Below are positions 11,133 through 23,397 of a DNA stretch of 61,274 bases, one piece after another. The notes beneath the pieces were generated by a model, which saw only the letters and a list, made by a program, of their open reading frames with translations, was not told the DNA's origin and made no database searches. The position numbers were made by a program, and so were the translations under genes. The DNA comes from Rhypophila decipiens (taxonomy: Eukaryota; Ascomycota; Sordariomycetes; Sordariales; Naviculisporaceae): NCBI GenBank assembly GCA_033297075.1, contig MU858260.1, forward strand, positions 1-61,274, in the 5' to 3' direction. Numbering within the stretch: position 1 is the stretch's first letter; every line of letters starts with the position of its first letter.

Positions 11133-13511
11133 CTATTCCAAAATACCGCTGTCCCCATGTCCGTATATAACATCAGCTCGCAGCTTGCCAACGCCTATCC
11201 TCTCGTAATAGTTGCTAAACCCCCAGAGTTTGTTAGGTGCGCTCTTCAAGAAGATCACCCATACCATTGTGCCACCGTTTCCTACATTATTCTTGGCCTC
11301 ATGCCCAATCACAACGACCTTGTTAATAGTCTGCTCAGTTGAGTGGGGATCAACTGTTTGGTCAGCCCAGAGCTTTCCCACAGCCCGTCTGCGATGGCTT
11401 TCGTCATCCTCTTTCAAACAGATATCAAACTCCTGTCCGCCCGTGTTCCAGTAGTGCCCAGAACAAGGATTGCAACTAAAGTTTGCAGTCAATGTCCTGG
11501 CCTTGAACTTGATCTGTCGTCCATTGGCCTGCATAAACAAATCATCATTAGTCGCAACCCTAAACCCTCCATCCAACTTTACCAAGAACTCGATCTCCCC
11601 AGGATACGCCATCCACGACCACGAAGGCGGGGGTTTTATTTTCCCATCCTCCCCGTCGTTGGGGGGATATTCAATCTTCCCCCCAAGACTCCCCCCTATC
11701 CACGAATCTGGCTCCACACCAGACTTGCGTCGCCAGAGCAACAACCGCGGCAAACAAACCCCCTGAAAGACACCATATCGCCCTCCAACCCCAAAATACG
11801 TCTCCATCTTGGCGGTGAGGCCCAATATGGCATTGAATCGATCCCTCTCGTCGGTAACGCCGCGGCGGGAGTATTCTTCGAACAGCCATTGCAAAAAGCC
11901 CACGGTTCGGGTGACGCCTGCTGAGTAAAGACGTTTCGGGAACTGCGGGTCCGAGATGAAAAAGTCTTGTCCGGGTAGACATTTGAGCTGCTGGAAATCA
12001 GAGCATCGAACGGACGTGCCGCATTCAAAGTAGATGTGTGTGCGCAAGTTGGTTGGACCCGAACTGGAGGGCGGAGGGGTGAAAAAGTGAATTGTTCGGC
12101 GCGAGAGGACACGCTCCTGCAGGACCCAGGCGCGTGAGTTGAGCGGCGAGCAATGGTTGATGTGGGTTTCAAAGTCGCTTGGTGGGTTGGCCGAGATGTA
12201 CATGTTGAAATTCTTGATCTTGACGATGCTGTCACTGCTTCCAGAAGATCCTGTAAACAGGCCGTGGTCTGCGTCGGTAGAAGAGCTGGCGGCCAATGTA
12301 CAATAGGCCGATGCAAAGACTTGTCCCATGACTTTGAGCTCGCGGGCAACGTCGAGGGGATCGTCTTGGACCAAGCAGAGTGAATCTATCCAGAGGTAGC
12401 GTTTGCCCAGCTGGCGCGTCACTGTCACGGCGTCTTGGAAGGTCTGGGGGAGGGAGGTCAATAACAAGGCCGTACGTCGGCTGGATATGTTGGCCCGTGT
12501 TGTCCGTGCTTGGGTGGTCGATGGGCCCCAACGGTGCGAGAGTGTAATGTAATCCGGCCTGTTGCTGACGTCGACTTGCGAGCCCTCGACCAGGCGGATG
12601 GCTGAGGAGGATGATACGTCAATCAGCCGGGTGGGAGCAAAAGCTGTCTCGTTTGAGCGAGGTTTCCCCATGCATTCATGATGGTCGTCGCAGTCTCTCA
12701 GCCAAGCCTTGACCAAGACACACACGGATGCCAGCTGTGTCGGCCGAGATGTACCGGTTAGGGGTGGTTGCCAGTCGATCCCAACTTGAATATCGGGATG
12801 CTTTGCCGGTTTCTGGGGGTCCGAGAAGGCTTGCAAGACGTGGGTCGTATCGCCAGACCAGACGACCCCCTTTTGGAACTTGAGTAGTTGTGTGTCGGTC
12901 CCAAGGTGAGCCATCTTGTGATTGATAAGGACACAAAGGTGGCAGGTAATGGAGTCGGAACACTTGCCAACAGACCCAGCAACATGGACTCTCTCATGCC
13001 CTTGTAACATGCGGGAGCAGTCAGGGCAAGGTGCATCGAGTTGGAAAATTGCATCGGCGTGCTCCATATACTGCTTGTGATGGCGAAAGAATGCCAAGGC
13101 AAAGTTGTTATCAAGCTCCCGATACCAGACTGTGGACGACGAGTTCGCCTTCTTGGCCAGTTCGGCCTGCCGCTTAAGCTCCTCACGAGTTGCTAACTTC
13201 TTTTTTATTTCGGCCGCGATGAACATGCCGGTAGGAACGAAAGCGCCCGTCACCCCCCCTGCCGCAGCTAGTCCTGTAGTAGCCGCACTAGTGGTAAACA
13301 AGCCAACTCCTCCAAAGAAAACAAAGTCTGCGGCCATAAGAAAGCCTGCTATAGACGTCCTCCTCAGGTAATCGTCTCCGATTTCTTTACTGGCATACTG
13401 TCCCCTGTGAGAAAAACCATTCTGGCTGCCGTGATATTCCCATCCGAACTCGAACTTGTTCTCCTCGTCGCGAAAGTCGTCAGCGTTCAAAGTTCGCCAG
13501 CGCCACCACAT
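11133..13511 (-). CDS. HET-domain protein with hydrophobic N-terminal segment
   Basis: An uninterrupted 792-aa frame. The HET domain starts near residue 321 with YITLSHRWG and continues through LPQTFQDAV and RYLWIDSLC to FASAYCTLAAS. It is preceded by the usual lead-in AWLRDCDDHHEC...PTRLIDV (268-298). HET proteins act in fungal vegetative incompatibility and cell death. The N-terminus is unusual. Residues about 53-100 form a long Gly/Ala-rich hydrophobic stretch (GGVG, GLAAAGGVTGAF) that could be a membrane hairpin. Cys pairs PCPDC and CHLC near 161-193 suggest a small metal-binding region. The next gene upstream is divergent in function, so no operon-like partner is evident. The C-terminal half is not recognised. 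Confidence 0.88.
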   Translation of the reverse strand: MWWRWRTLNADDFRDEENKFEFGWEYHGSQNGFSHRGQYASKEIGDDYLRRTSIAGFLMAADFVFFGGVGLFTTSAATTGLAAAGGVTGAFVPTGMFIAAEIKKKLATREELKRQAELAKKANSSSTVWYRELDNNFALAFFRHHKQYMEHADAIFQLDAPCPDCSRMLQGHERVHVAGSVGKCSDSITCHLCVLINHKMAHLGTDTQLLKFQKGVVWSGDTTHVLQAFSDPQKPAKHPDIQVGIDWQPPLTGTSRPTQLASVCVLVKAWLRDCDDHHECMGKPRSNETAFAPTRLIDVSSSSAIRLVEGSQVDVSNRPDYITLSHRWGPSTTQARTTRANISSRRTALLLTSLPQTFQDAVTVTRQLGKRYLWIDSLCLVQDDPLDVARELKVMGQVFASAYCTLAASSSTDADHGLFTGSSGSSDSIVKIKNFNMYISANPPSDFETHINHCSPLNSRAWVLQERVLSRRTIHFFTPPPSSSGPTNLRTHIYFECGTSVRCSDFQQLKCLPGQDFFISDPQFPKRLYSAGVTRTVGFLQWLFEEYSRRGVTDERDRFNAILGLTAKMETYFGVGGRYGVFQGVCLPRLLLWRRKSGVEPDSWIGGSLGGKIEYPPNDGEDGKIKPPPSWSWMAYPGEIEFLVKLDGGFRVATNDDLFMQANGRQIKFKARTLTANFSCNPCSGHYWNTGGQEFDICLKEDDESHRRRAVGKLWADQTVDPHSTEQTINKVVVIGHEAKNNVGNGGTMVWVIFLKSAPNKLWGFSNYYERIGVGKLRADVIYGHGDSGILE

Positions 13512-13951
13512 CCTTGCTCACTGCAGACTTTGGAAGTGGATTAGCTTCTACTTGTTGATTCGGGAGTAGGGAAACGGATAAGGGGTTATTGGAAATGCAG
13601 ATGCAACAGAGAGATCTTTTCATATCCAGTGGAGGTGAGTCATTCTTGTAGCTCTTCTTGTACTTTACTACTCAGCCAAATACGAATAAACGGTTGAGGA
13701 AGCTAAAGAACAGTTTCTCAACGTCTTGCCAAAAGGGGCTGTGTGCTGGTCACGTCAGCTGCGCTACTTGTTCCCCAACAGGAATGTTTCTGAGCCAGCT
13801 GACGTTCTTGGCATTATACGAATGCGAATACGAATACCCCGTACAGATTCCATCGGTTTCTCCCACCAGCACCACAAAGACGTTGCTCACAACTTGTTCC
13901 ATGCCGCTGTAGCCAAGTCTTTCAAGTTGTCTTAGTTCCTCTGCTCATAGT
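13512..13951. other. Intergenic, HET gene promoter
   Basis: Upstream region of the HET gene and 3' flank of the methyltransferase gene. No further gene is seen. Confidence 0.55.
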
Positions 13952-15401
13952 CTACTCTGGCTTCTGCCCATAAACAGTACGCCTGCAACAAGTCTGGTTC
14001 AGAAGGTATTCAAATCGGACGAGGTAAATGTGAAGCAAACGAGACTTACACGGGCCAATAAGCATGATATTCGCGCTTCTTCAAGTCCTTGCGGACGTCA
14101 ACCAACAGGAGCTGGACTTGCTCAGGTGACCAGCCCAGGACGTTGGTGAACAAGGCCAAACTGAGTGCCTCGAGCCCCTGTTGGATGTTTTCTTGCACCC
14201 AAGCGCCTGTCCAGGTCAGCAACGTCAGTATGAGGAACCTTGACGATACGTACCAACTTCCTTGTACTTCTTATCCCTCGGCCAGGTGTTGATGGGCCAC
14301 TTCTCCTCCACAACCGTCACGTTTACGAAGCCGGCGTCCTTGAGCTGTTGCTCGTAATGATCCGAGGAATTCATGGGCGCACCGAGCTTCAAGGATGCCT
14401 CGAGGAAGAAGTCGTTCCATCTGTTCAGTGCACAGTCCTTGGGTAGGGTATTATCGTCGCTCCGGAGAGGATTGGACGGGTCGTGGAGCTCGATATACCC
14501 TCCAGGGTTTAGATGCCGTAATGCTTGACCGAACAGCTTGGGCCAGTCGCGGATTGAGCCGGTCAGCATGCGGCAGTAGATAAAGTCAAAGGGTCGGATA
14601 AAGGTCCAGTCTGCTTCGAGGTCATCGATGAAGAACTCGACGTTTGGCGGGACACTAAGTATTGCATTGCAGGTGGCTCAACGTCAGTCGCCAATTAACT
14701 TGCCCAAAACCGTTCGGTCGTCTACCTACAATGAAGGCTGAATTGGACTTAGATCGACACCCACAACATTGGCTTCGGGGTGCTCGTCCGCTTTTTGGTA
14801 CATGGAGCATGTCAGCATTTCCAGTCTCAGAGAAGGGTGGTTTGAGAATTACCAAAGTCCATGGCCCAGATTCCAGTGCCTGTCCCGGCATCGAGAACAC
14901 GGTTTAGTGGCTTATCCTTGCCAACAGGTGCTAGGAATAGCTTGTTGCCCTGGATCAGGACGCAGAGATTGTGCTGGAGGTCTAATCGCTCGTTTTCTAT
15001 CTGTGAGAGAGTTAGAGCACGCTTGTCAGTCTCATGGAACCTGGACTTTTTATTACATCGTCGTTTGGCATGAAATAGGCGCCTGCTTTGTACGCATGAT
15101 ATCTCCGGCCATTCTCCATGCGATACTTTAAAATGCTAGACGCCATCGAGGCCGTGTCGCTTCCAACAAGACTGTCGCCATAGGCCGAGTTACCGTCGTC
15201 GTCTAGGGCCCCGGCGGGGGCGGCCTGCAAACATCTGTCAGTAAATATCGAGTAGGCCACGGATCTGCTAGCTGTTCAACCCAGGAGAATGCGCACATCC
15301 ACGTCTGGTTCGAGAGCGGTGGTCGGCGGGCTGCTACCGCTCGTGGCAGCAGCGGGACTCGCAGCAGAGGCAGTCGCTGGCTGAGCCGGGGGTGACGACA
15401 T
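13952..15401 (-). CDS. LaeA-like SAM-dependent methyltransferase
   Basis: A seven-exon minus-strand model: 15401-15297, 15224-15057, 15000-14853, 14790-14730, 14654-14254, 14206-14050 and 13982-13952, giving about 356 aa. All introns (47-75 nt) have GT...AG borders, and every junction keeps frame and motif continuity. The first donor could alternatively lie two codons earlier. SAM-binding motif I reads VLDAGTGTGIWAMDF, followed by VVGVDLSP and the later LNPGGYIELHD. The N-terminus is a Ser/Ala/Pro-rich tail. The layout matches the Methyltransf_23 fold of LaeA-like fungal methyltransferases. Some of these regulate secondary metabolism, but most have no known substrate. No biosynthetic cluster surrounds it, so the role is open. 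Confidence 0.85.
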
Positions 15402-17599
15402 TGTTTTTTTTTTTTGGTCGTTTTATCTTGGCGTGTCTCAGGTCTCGGCTTGTTCGCTTGACGTTGAATTAAGAGTTAAACGATCTGAGTCCGGACCGAG
15501 CCTATCCTAATTATTTGCCTAGCTGATCTAGAACACCTGGCCTAAGACGTGGGAAAGGGGAAAAGGATCAATGCACCCAGTAGTGAACAAAGTGGACCGT
15601 CAAGTCATAACAGTCGTAACATCCGGGTGGGGACTGTGTTTTCGGCCGGCCGGCCGTCTGACAAGCATATACGCACAGAGTCTAGACTGGCATGAGGCGG
15701 GGGTGAGTAGGATTTGTAAAATATCACATAAGCTATCCTCTGTGGTGACCGTCAGGTTCTGTGCCAAGTCCAGGGGAGGGGAAGCGGATCTGAGAAAACA
15801 CCGTGACAGGGCCCTTTGCTGGAACCAACAAGCATCTTGACAAGGCAGTTAGATGCAAGATATTCATTTCGTGCATAACAAGTCATCAAAGACCAGACCT
15901 GTTATGCAGTTGGCTGGGCTTGGTGAGGGAAAATGCTACCTGAGGTTCTTCGAGTAGTGGCTCTTGAGACATTAACGGCACCTTTCGGCCGCTTTCGGGG
16001 TCCTCGACGATAGTACCCAGACAAAACGGCGGCTAGTTGGTGCCCTGCTGAATAAGAAAGTAACATGGCGAATGAGACCCCGTCCGGGGAAGAGAAGCCG
16101 GAACTTGCCATGTGGACAAAGAAAATGCAACTCGGCGTTAGTGCTGATCCTTCTCCTGCGGGCGGCCCGTCACGGAAGGTACTCGGCAAAGCGGGGTTGG
16201 CGAGATGGCGAGGTCTCTGCACGTGAGTGGGTAAAATGCACTCTGCTTCTTGTTTTTGCTCGTCTCAATGCATACCGAGTGGTTTCGGGGGCGGGGTTTG
16301 CGAAGAACGGAGCAGCTTCCGAGACCCGCTGTGCCCCGATCGGATATGTCACGGATGGCCATCTTTGCTGCGGCGACATGCCATTGGCCAGCTCTGTTTT
16401 CCTCTCCTTTTTACCCCTTATTAGTTGACGGGGTATTGTTTTGTTGACGCCACAGCTTTGAACTGGTAGTACAACGAAGAATGAGTTGGACAAATAGTTT
16501 TAATCGACTGCCGATGTATTGGAAAAGGAAACAAGTATCTACGAATAGTAGGCGTATCCCTCGGGCTGTTTCCAAAGCTTGAACTCTACTATTGTGCACT
16601 TTAGACTGTTGTTCTGCGGATGAAGTGAGCCAGTGAAAAAAGAACAACCACTTTTTCCGATAGGCTTCTCGAAGCTACTACGGACAAATGAAAACTGGTG
16701 GCAGTGGCAGGTAATTGACAGCATGACAAAGGGCGGGAGAAGAGAGTCGAGCTGATGACACGCCTTCGTCAACAAGGCTCACCGTCAATCGTCCAGATAC
16801 TAATCCATGGGACCACAGCGGTCAGGGTTGGGAAGCCAGATTGCTCCAAGGCTATGGATCCGTTCGCCTCTTTCTGGTTCCGAAGCATGCTCTCGCACTG
16901 GCCTCATGAATCCTACTGTATCTGTCTTGTGCAAAGTCTTATTGGGTGCCGAAAGGGTAAAAAACGAAACAAGATTTGTGAAGTTGGTTCTGTTTGGCGC
17001 TTGTTACCAGTAAACTTGAAGCTTGTTCAAAAAGCTTGATAGAGTGCCACCGAACTATCCGCATTCCTCGCAGGACCGTGGCGCTATTCTATTCGGAATA
17101 GCAGAACTGGTCTAAGCGGAGCCTTTTAACTTTGGGTTATGTGGATGGGAGAAAGTGAGGGAGGCAATTTTCAATTTTTGGACCAAGCTTGCGCGTTCAT
17201 CTCGAAAACCTTTTCATCGACAGACATAAAGTCAATGACTGAAGGGTTGTTTTCGTGGACCTCGTGATTCAGGTAGAGTCTGATTCATAACCTAAATCCT
17301 CCCACCCAGCTTTATAAAAGCCAGGACGGTCCTGGATCCCAGCACCCAGTTCATCATCGACATTTTGACACTTCTAATCTCGTCTCAAAATTACACACTT
17401 GGATTCCAAAAGCTCATCCCTCAACCACCACCCTCGCCAACACACCACAAGACCATCGATTCCATTGTGCCAATCGACCGTTCAGACTCGATCCACCTCG
17501 TGTGTGATCACCACTCAAAGCAAGGTGGATTCACCTGATTCGCCTGAGGTCAGCCCACGCAACTAGCACTAACTGCAGTGACACTCTTCTCGACACACA
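15402..17599. other. Long intergenic region, no supported gene
   Basis: About 2.2 kb with only short overlapping frames on both strands. It holds a T-run at the methyltransferase 5' flank, a GGCC-rich patch near 15640, and at its right end the promoter of the RING gene. Confidence 0.55.
17311..17320 (+). promoter_or_regulatory. TATA box of RING-finger gene
   Basis: TTTATAAAAG lies about 280 bp before the ATG at 17600, implying a long CA-rich 5' leader. Confidence 0.5.
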
Positions 17600-18229
17600 A
17601 TGGATGACGGAAGCGACAACTATTGGCCTACTCTTTGCGACAAGATCAAGAGATGGTCCGAGGGCCGTCACCAAGGTGTCACCAAAGCATCACTCGGCAT
17701 CGAATCCATCGCCTGTTCCATTTGTCAAGAGGGACGGCTGGCAATTGCAGGATTCCAGTCCCATCTGCCACCCAGTCTCTCCCCTGGCCCGCAGGAGCTC
17801 GGCGTTGTGCTGGCCTGCGGCCACATAGTCGGAAAGGAATGTGTCACAAACTGGAGGAAGCACTGCGTTCAGAAGAAGTTGAAGAAGCAGACGTACTCGT
17901 GCCCACTTTGCAGGTTCAACCTCAGTCCTGTACACTGCAGCCGACATCAATTCGCCCACATCATCTCACTTACCCAAGGCCAGCAAGACTTTGGCATCCT
18001 ATCACAGAACGTTCAGAAAGGAGTCGATGAAGCCAGGGCGCACCTGGAGGCAGCCAGCTCCTGTCCAGATTGCATTTCCGGAAATGCAGGCGAAAAACTG
18101 GCCCCAAGGCCTTACCAATTGACTAATTTGACCCAGGCGGACTGGGACGAAATCGAAGCCGTCTTGGGCCAACTTTTCGGAACCAACTATGAGGCGCCTC
18201 GGACAGATGGCCGGGCCGAGCAGGCTTAG
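17600..18229 (+). CDS. RING-type zinc finger protein
   Basis: A single-exon 209-aa protein. Candidate zinc ligands are C39 and C42 (CSIC), C73 and H75 (ACGH), C81, C89, and C101 and C104 (CPLC), spaced as in a RING-type finger. The gap between the second and third ligand is long. RING domains usually recruit E2 enzymes for ubiquitin transfer. The rest of the chain is predicted soluble, with a second CPDC pair near residue 152 and an acidic C-terminus. No substrate or partner can be inferred. The ATG follows a CA-rich leader (cacacaATGG), a good fungal start context. Confidence 0.8.
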   Translation: MDDGSDNYWPTLCDKIKRWSEGRHQGVTKASLGIESIACSICQEGRLAIAGFQSHLPPSLSPGPQELGVVLACGHIVGKECVTNWRKHCVQKKLKKQTYSCPLCRFNLSPVHCSRHQFAHIISLTQGQQDFGILSQNVQKGVDEARAHLEAASSCPDCISGNAGEKLAPRPYQLTNLTQADWDEIEAVLGQLFGTNYEAPRTDGRAEQA

Positions 18230-18834
18230 CCTTCGCATCTGACATTCATCCTCCCAACCTGCGGACGAGGCATCGAAAACTGGATAGCAAAATAAACCCT
18301 TCTTTGGCCTTTTTTTAGTAATATTATCACTTCGGTCACGTGAGTTTAAATATCGGCGTATTTAGTAGCCACATCAAGCTGAATTGACTCTCTGCTGCTT
18401 CTAGCCTTCTTAATTTCGAGTTCATTGGATTCCCCCCTGATTCTGAAAATCCAGGTCAATTAACTAGAGGATTCGCATCATTTTCCCGAGACCGCAGAGG
18501 GTGTCGGGAGTTGAAAATTTGTGGGCAGGGCTTTGGACAGGTCGTCATATCGCACAAGATAGCCTCTTTTGCGGAGAGGTACACAATTATATTGGACAAG
18601 GACTTGAAATATCACGGGATTAGAGATGAGGTTGTTGAACTTGTCCATGAGACTGACCAGGGGTTTGCGAAAAAGGCTGTTTGGTGGGGCCCAGCCACGT
18701 CATGTGAACAAAGACCCCCAGCCACCCCGAGACGGGACCACCCCGAGGATGGGGTACGCCATCTTTCTTTCCATTTCCACGGCAGCAAGTAGCTAAACAT
18801 TCAGTCCCCCAGATTGCCCGTCGATGCCCACATC
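18230..18834. other. Intergenic, no supported gene
   Basis: 3' flank of the RING gene and promoter of the M20 gene. An in-frame TTG at 18814 was not used because an ATG lies at 18835. Confidence 0.5.
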
Positions 18835-20310
18835 ATGGCATCTCCGGAATCAGACTATATCTTTGTTGACCACGAGGACTGTCTTCCTTCAAAACGGGAC
18901 GCGGACCCAGACCTCGCTCACCTCCCGGAGATAAGCGATTTCATCGACAACCAAGTGGCAGAGGCCCTGTGGCCTGTCAACAAAGCAATTCATGACAACC
19001 CCGAGCTGGGCTACCACGAGGTGATTGCCCACGATGCACTCACTTCATTCATCGAGTCTCGTTCCGGGTGGAATGTCACTCGTCATGCGTATGGTATCAA
19101 GACAGCTTGGACGGCCGTCTATGACTCGGGCAGACCCGGGCCAGTCGTGTCCTTCAATGCCGAAATGGGTATGTAAGATTATAACGACAACTGTCTGTGT
19201 ATTTAGATTCAGAAGCTGACATCAAGACAAGACGCTCTCCCAATCATCGGCCACGCATGCGGACACAACCTCATAGCCAGTGCCTCAGTAGCTGCAGCCC
19301 TCGCAACAGCACACATTTTCTCCCTCTCGCCTTCACCACTCAGCAACAAAATTCCAGGCGGAGCAGTCCTCCTAATCGGCACGCCGGCAGAAGAGGGCGG
19401 AGGCGGCAAGATTCGTCTCCTCAAACAGGGCGCATACTCGTCGCCACCCTTGAACCATCCGCACCTCTCACCTCCATCCATCTCCCTGATCTCCCACCCA
19501 GGCAGCATACCCGCAACAGCTTTGGTCCATACAACCGCGTACTCTCGCTTTCGAGTCGAATATTTTGGCAAAGAAGCGCACGCAGCAGCTGAACCATGGA
19601 AAGGCATCAATGCCCTTGATGCCCTTATAATAGCGTATAACTCAGTCAGTGTGCTACGCCAGCAGACTATGCCGGGCGATGTTATACAAGGTTGTATCAC
19701 GAATGGAGGAGCCAGACCGAATATCATATATGCCTATGCGGCTGGTGTGTTTGTAATTCGGGCGAGGACGAGAGAGCGGCTTGAGGAGTTGAGGAAAAAG
19801 GTTGAGGCATGTTTTGAAGCGGGAGAAATGGCGAGCGGTTGTGAGATGGCTCTGACTAGGCTGGGTGAATACGCTGATCATGTGCCCAATCGTCGACTTG
19901 GCGGGCGGTATACGGCTTATTGGAATCGGTTGGTGGAAAGTGACTTTGCTGATGATGGGACGAAGGCAAGTCAGGCAAATGAAAAAGAGAAGTGGAGGCC
20001 AGACAAAATACCAGAGGATCAAGACGTCGATGAGATGCGGGGAATGAGCGGTGCCAGTTCAGACCAGGGAGATGTCAGCTATGCATTGCCTAGTCTGATG
20101 CCGGGCTTCGAGATACCCACGGGCGAGGAAGGAGATGTGGGACCGCACAATCCCGGCTTTGCCAGAGCAGCTGGTACAAAAGAGGCATATGAATGTGCTT
20201 TGAGGGTTGGAAAGGCGCTGGCTGGGACGGCGATTGATGTCCTTGTGAGAAAGAATCTGTTGCGGGACGTTGAAAGGGAATTTGGGAACGGGCCTGGGAA
20301 GGAAGATTGA
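18835..20310 (+). CDS. M20-family metallopeptidase/amidohydrolase
   Basis: Two exons, 18835-19168 and 19232-20310, are joined by a 63-nt GTATGT...AAG intron in phase 1 and encode about 470 aa. The splice restores the metal-site motif AEMDALPIIGHACGHN. Further family marks are GTPAEEGGGGK with the catalytic Glu pair, SHPG, and the lid-domain motif FGKEAHAAAEPW. Near the C-terminus are GDVSYALP and GPHNPGFARAAG. This fits the M20D branch (AbgB-like, peptidase M20 domain-containing 2). Members hydrolyse amide bonds of small N-acylated or dipeptide-like substrates. There is no signal peptide, so it is probably cytosolic. It is convergent with the DUF1996 gene across about 197 bp. Confidence 0.9.
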
Positions 20311-20507
20311 ACTGACAGGGCATAGAGAAGTAACAACGTATAATGTTTGGACTGCTGTTAATGGTCGGAACAATCTTTTGGATCACGTTTCCAGTTTGAC
20401 TTCTTGTTTGTGGCTCGAATACTATTACTACAACAACCGAATGTCCGTCTATAATATGCCCATCTTCTCAATCTCAATATTGACTCATCACTCTGCCGGA
20501 TTCATAC

Positions 20508-21674
20508 CTATTTGTAGGTGATGGGCATCGCACCCGGCAACTGGTCCAACCAACCATCCACAACCTCGGGGACGGTCTGCTGCTTGAGACAAGCCAAAGC
20601 CTGGTCAACCGACTGGGTCTTGAGCTGCGAGCATCTGTCGCCTGTGCAGCGGGCGTCGAGAGCGCGCTGAAGGGAGTCGCCCTTCCAGCCAAAGACGTAA
20701 TCGCCGTGTTGTCCGTATCCGGTGGGATCGCCCATGGAGTAAACCAACGGCTGCCCATCCTCTGGCCAGTCCTCGGGGTTGTTGAACTGCCTGGTGTCCC
20801 ACATGACCTCGTACATGAGCTGGGGCAGACGAATGGGGTGGCTGGCGGGGCATGGGCCGGTCGACTCGAAGGTACCGGTGCTTGGGTAGGCCACGTGTTC
20901 TCTGTGGTCCGGCGAGTCAAGATTCTTGCCGTCCCAACAGCTGTGGTTTGTCGCCTGTTAGTATTTGAACGTCGGGTTAAAAGTGCACCGTCTTGACTCA
21001 CGTAGGGAAGGTGATGGTCGTCCGGATACCACCTGGGCACGGCTTCTTGGGGAAGGAGGTGGTGTCATCACCAGTGCAAGGCGCACCGCCGAAGGGAGTC
21101 TGCTCGATGTTGTGCTCACACCGGTAGCAGATCTGGCGCTGGATGCTCTTGGAACTGCGCATGTTGAGGTCTCCAGCGAGCATGCGGAAACCCTGGTTGA
21201 GGTCAGTATCAACCTGTTAGATTCGCAAGACGGGACAGAAGCAAAACATACCGGCCTGAAAGCAGTAACCTTGGTCTTGCCATCATATGGCGGGATATAA
21301 TACACGGTAATGCCGCCACTGCCCCTGAGACCAAGGTTGACCATCTGCGGCACGCGCTTGAAGCTCCCGTTGCGAGCCTGGAAGTAGATGGAGGCAGTCC
21401 AGTAGTTGGAGAAGTCCTCGCTGAAGGAGCAGGTCGTGCAGGAGGACCGCTCTGCAGGATCGTACTCGACTGGTGTCATTGTGGCGTTGAACGAGTCACC
21501 GCCCACGATCTGATGCACGTGGCCGACCTGGGGCACACCAGGGCTGACGAGAGGATCCATTCTCTCAACAACCAGCTGGGAGCACTGGAAGCGCATCATG
21601 GCCGCTTGGGCGAACTGGGCTGCTGCATCGCGAGCAAAGAGCGTGGCCGCGAGGGCCGCTACCGAGGCCTTCAT
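20508..21674 (-). CDS. Secreted DUF1996-domain protein
   Basis: Three minus-strand exons, 21674-21252, 21192-21002 and 20940-20508, give about 348 aa. The introns are 59 and 61 nt, with ACTGAC and ACTAAC branch-like sites. A signal peptide is visible ([20 protein letters not shown]). Recognised family motifs are [37 protein letters not shown] and [15 protein letters not shown], the last formed across the second splice. It ends near [16 protein letters not shown]. This is the DUF1996 architecture without a WSC domain. Such proteins are secreted and common in filamentous fungi, and their activity is not established. A TATA-like stretch lies near 21777. Confidence 0.9.
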
Positions 21675-23397
21675 AGTGATTTGGAGTCGTGACGAACAGC
21701 TAAGATTTGGTAGTGACTGGAGGTTTGGAGGATGGGAGAGGCTCAGCGGGAAGGGGTGCTAGAGGAGAATGTCCCCCTTATATTAGATTACCAGTAAAAC
21801 ATGCTTGGCTTCCAGAATCATCTTGTAATTTACTTGACAATATTGCCCGCTATCAGACTCCGGGAAAGGTGAGATGGGCCACTTTCGGGCTCATCTAGAA
21901 CGCATTGATGGCGGGAACATATCTCTCCTCTGAGAATACTTCCCGGTTGGAAGTCAAGAATAAGCGCTTCCGACAACGTTCCATTGACTGGCAGATGCCG
22001 TCCGTACTCCGAACCACGAATTGCCGTGTCGTATATCCCCCACTAGGCAGGATACTGGCCGTCGTGGATAAATCCACGGTAAAAGCCGAGCCGGCCTCGC
22101 GATTGGCCCTTGCCAGTTCAACCTCTATTACCAAGACTGCTGGTCTGAAAGGCAATATTGCTCTAAATGAACCGCTGCGATTTAACCACAGCCCTGAAAT
22201 ATTTGCCCGAGATCAGTCCAAGGGTATCCGTAGGTGGATCTTGATTTTGAATGACGATCACCGCCATACTGTGAGGATGGGAGAGGCACTCATGTAGTTT
22301 CATCCACTTGCCACCCGTAATGTAAGCGGTATTGTACCTCGGACTTCGGCTTGCAACTGTTGCCACGGTCGAGTGGAGGACAATCAACAACATACTCTTC
22401 TCTCAATGCAAGTGCCAATCAATAATGGCCAAACTCCATGTCATCCGAAAACTATATGGTGCAGTCACGCCGTCAACAAGGTGGCTCTAATGGTACCCGT
22501 CAGGGGCTATCATCCTTCATCATTTACTTGGTACATAAGGATGATTACTCCGTTTCCATCGTGTTTACCAAAGCACGTGGCTCATAGTCGACAAACACCC
22601 TCGACCCGGATGGTGGAACCCAATTCAGTCACATCTTTCACCTTGTCGATCCCATCCCTTTTTTTCTAGAATCCCGGATGAACTAATTTGATACACGAGG
22701 TCGGTGGACTTGGGTAATATCCGGGTCGTCTTCTGCCGCCCCTCGTAAATAACGCCCCGCCTTGCGACAATATGTCTCAGTATATCTCCTGAAGACCCAC
22801 GTGATCTCGATTACTCTGAGAGCTCGATGGTGCATTCCTGGCATCTGGATAACATCTCACTAGTAGTCATTCAAGATGCATTCGTGAGAGAGCTGGCTGA
22901 TGTTGAGAATCTTGACCCTTTGTGTCATTGCTTGGCGACTTGCCAGGGAGCTCACTTCGAGTTCTTGTTGTGTTGATTTTGGTTTGGGCTAAACTTTGTC
23001 TTTGCACCAGTTCCTCAAGAACCTGAGCAAGTGATACACAATACACCCTGCAGTTATATGTGACTGGAGAGCGGACAAACAACCCAACTCAATGCATGTG
23101 CCTCTGTGAGTACCAGTATGGTCACATTTCTATTGCCAGTTTAACTGTCATATCATGTTTGGCTGCAAGCTTGGTTGTTATTCTCCCTCTCCCGTTGAAC
23201 GGGTAACCCAAATTTGCGACTTCTTCGAGAGTCATTCTTTCGGGTATAAAGACCACCTTCAAGGAGCAGGTCCGACTGTAATCTCATCATTGAGGTCCGT
23301 CAGTCGCCATTGCCGCCATATACTGCCCTATTTAATCCCCAGTCTCGCAAACTCTACTACCAGTGTTATTTCCGAACTAATCATTATAACAAACGAG
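21675..23397. other. Intergenic, no supported gene
   Basis: Promoter of the DUF1996 gene on the left and of orphan A on the right. Short frames at 21905-22297 and 22373-22669 have no recognisable features. An upstream in-frame ATG at 23155 precedes the TATA-like element at 23245 and is probably not used. Confidence 0.5.
23245..23250 (+). promoter_or_regulatory. TATA-like element of orphan gene A
   Basis: TATAAA lies 153 bp before the ATG at 23398. Its position argues for that start rather than the upstream in-frame ATG at 23155. Confidence 0.5.

Noticed and set aside
13952..20310. Secondary-metabolite gene cluster around the LaeA-like methyltransferase
   Set aside because: No synthase, P450, transporter or pathway regulator is present nearby.
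23155..23397. Upstream in-frame extension of orphan A
   Set aside because: A TATA-like element lies inside it, and the extension has no similarity to the N-termini of B or C.
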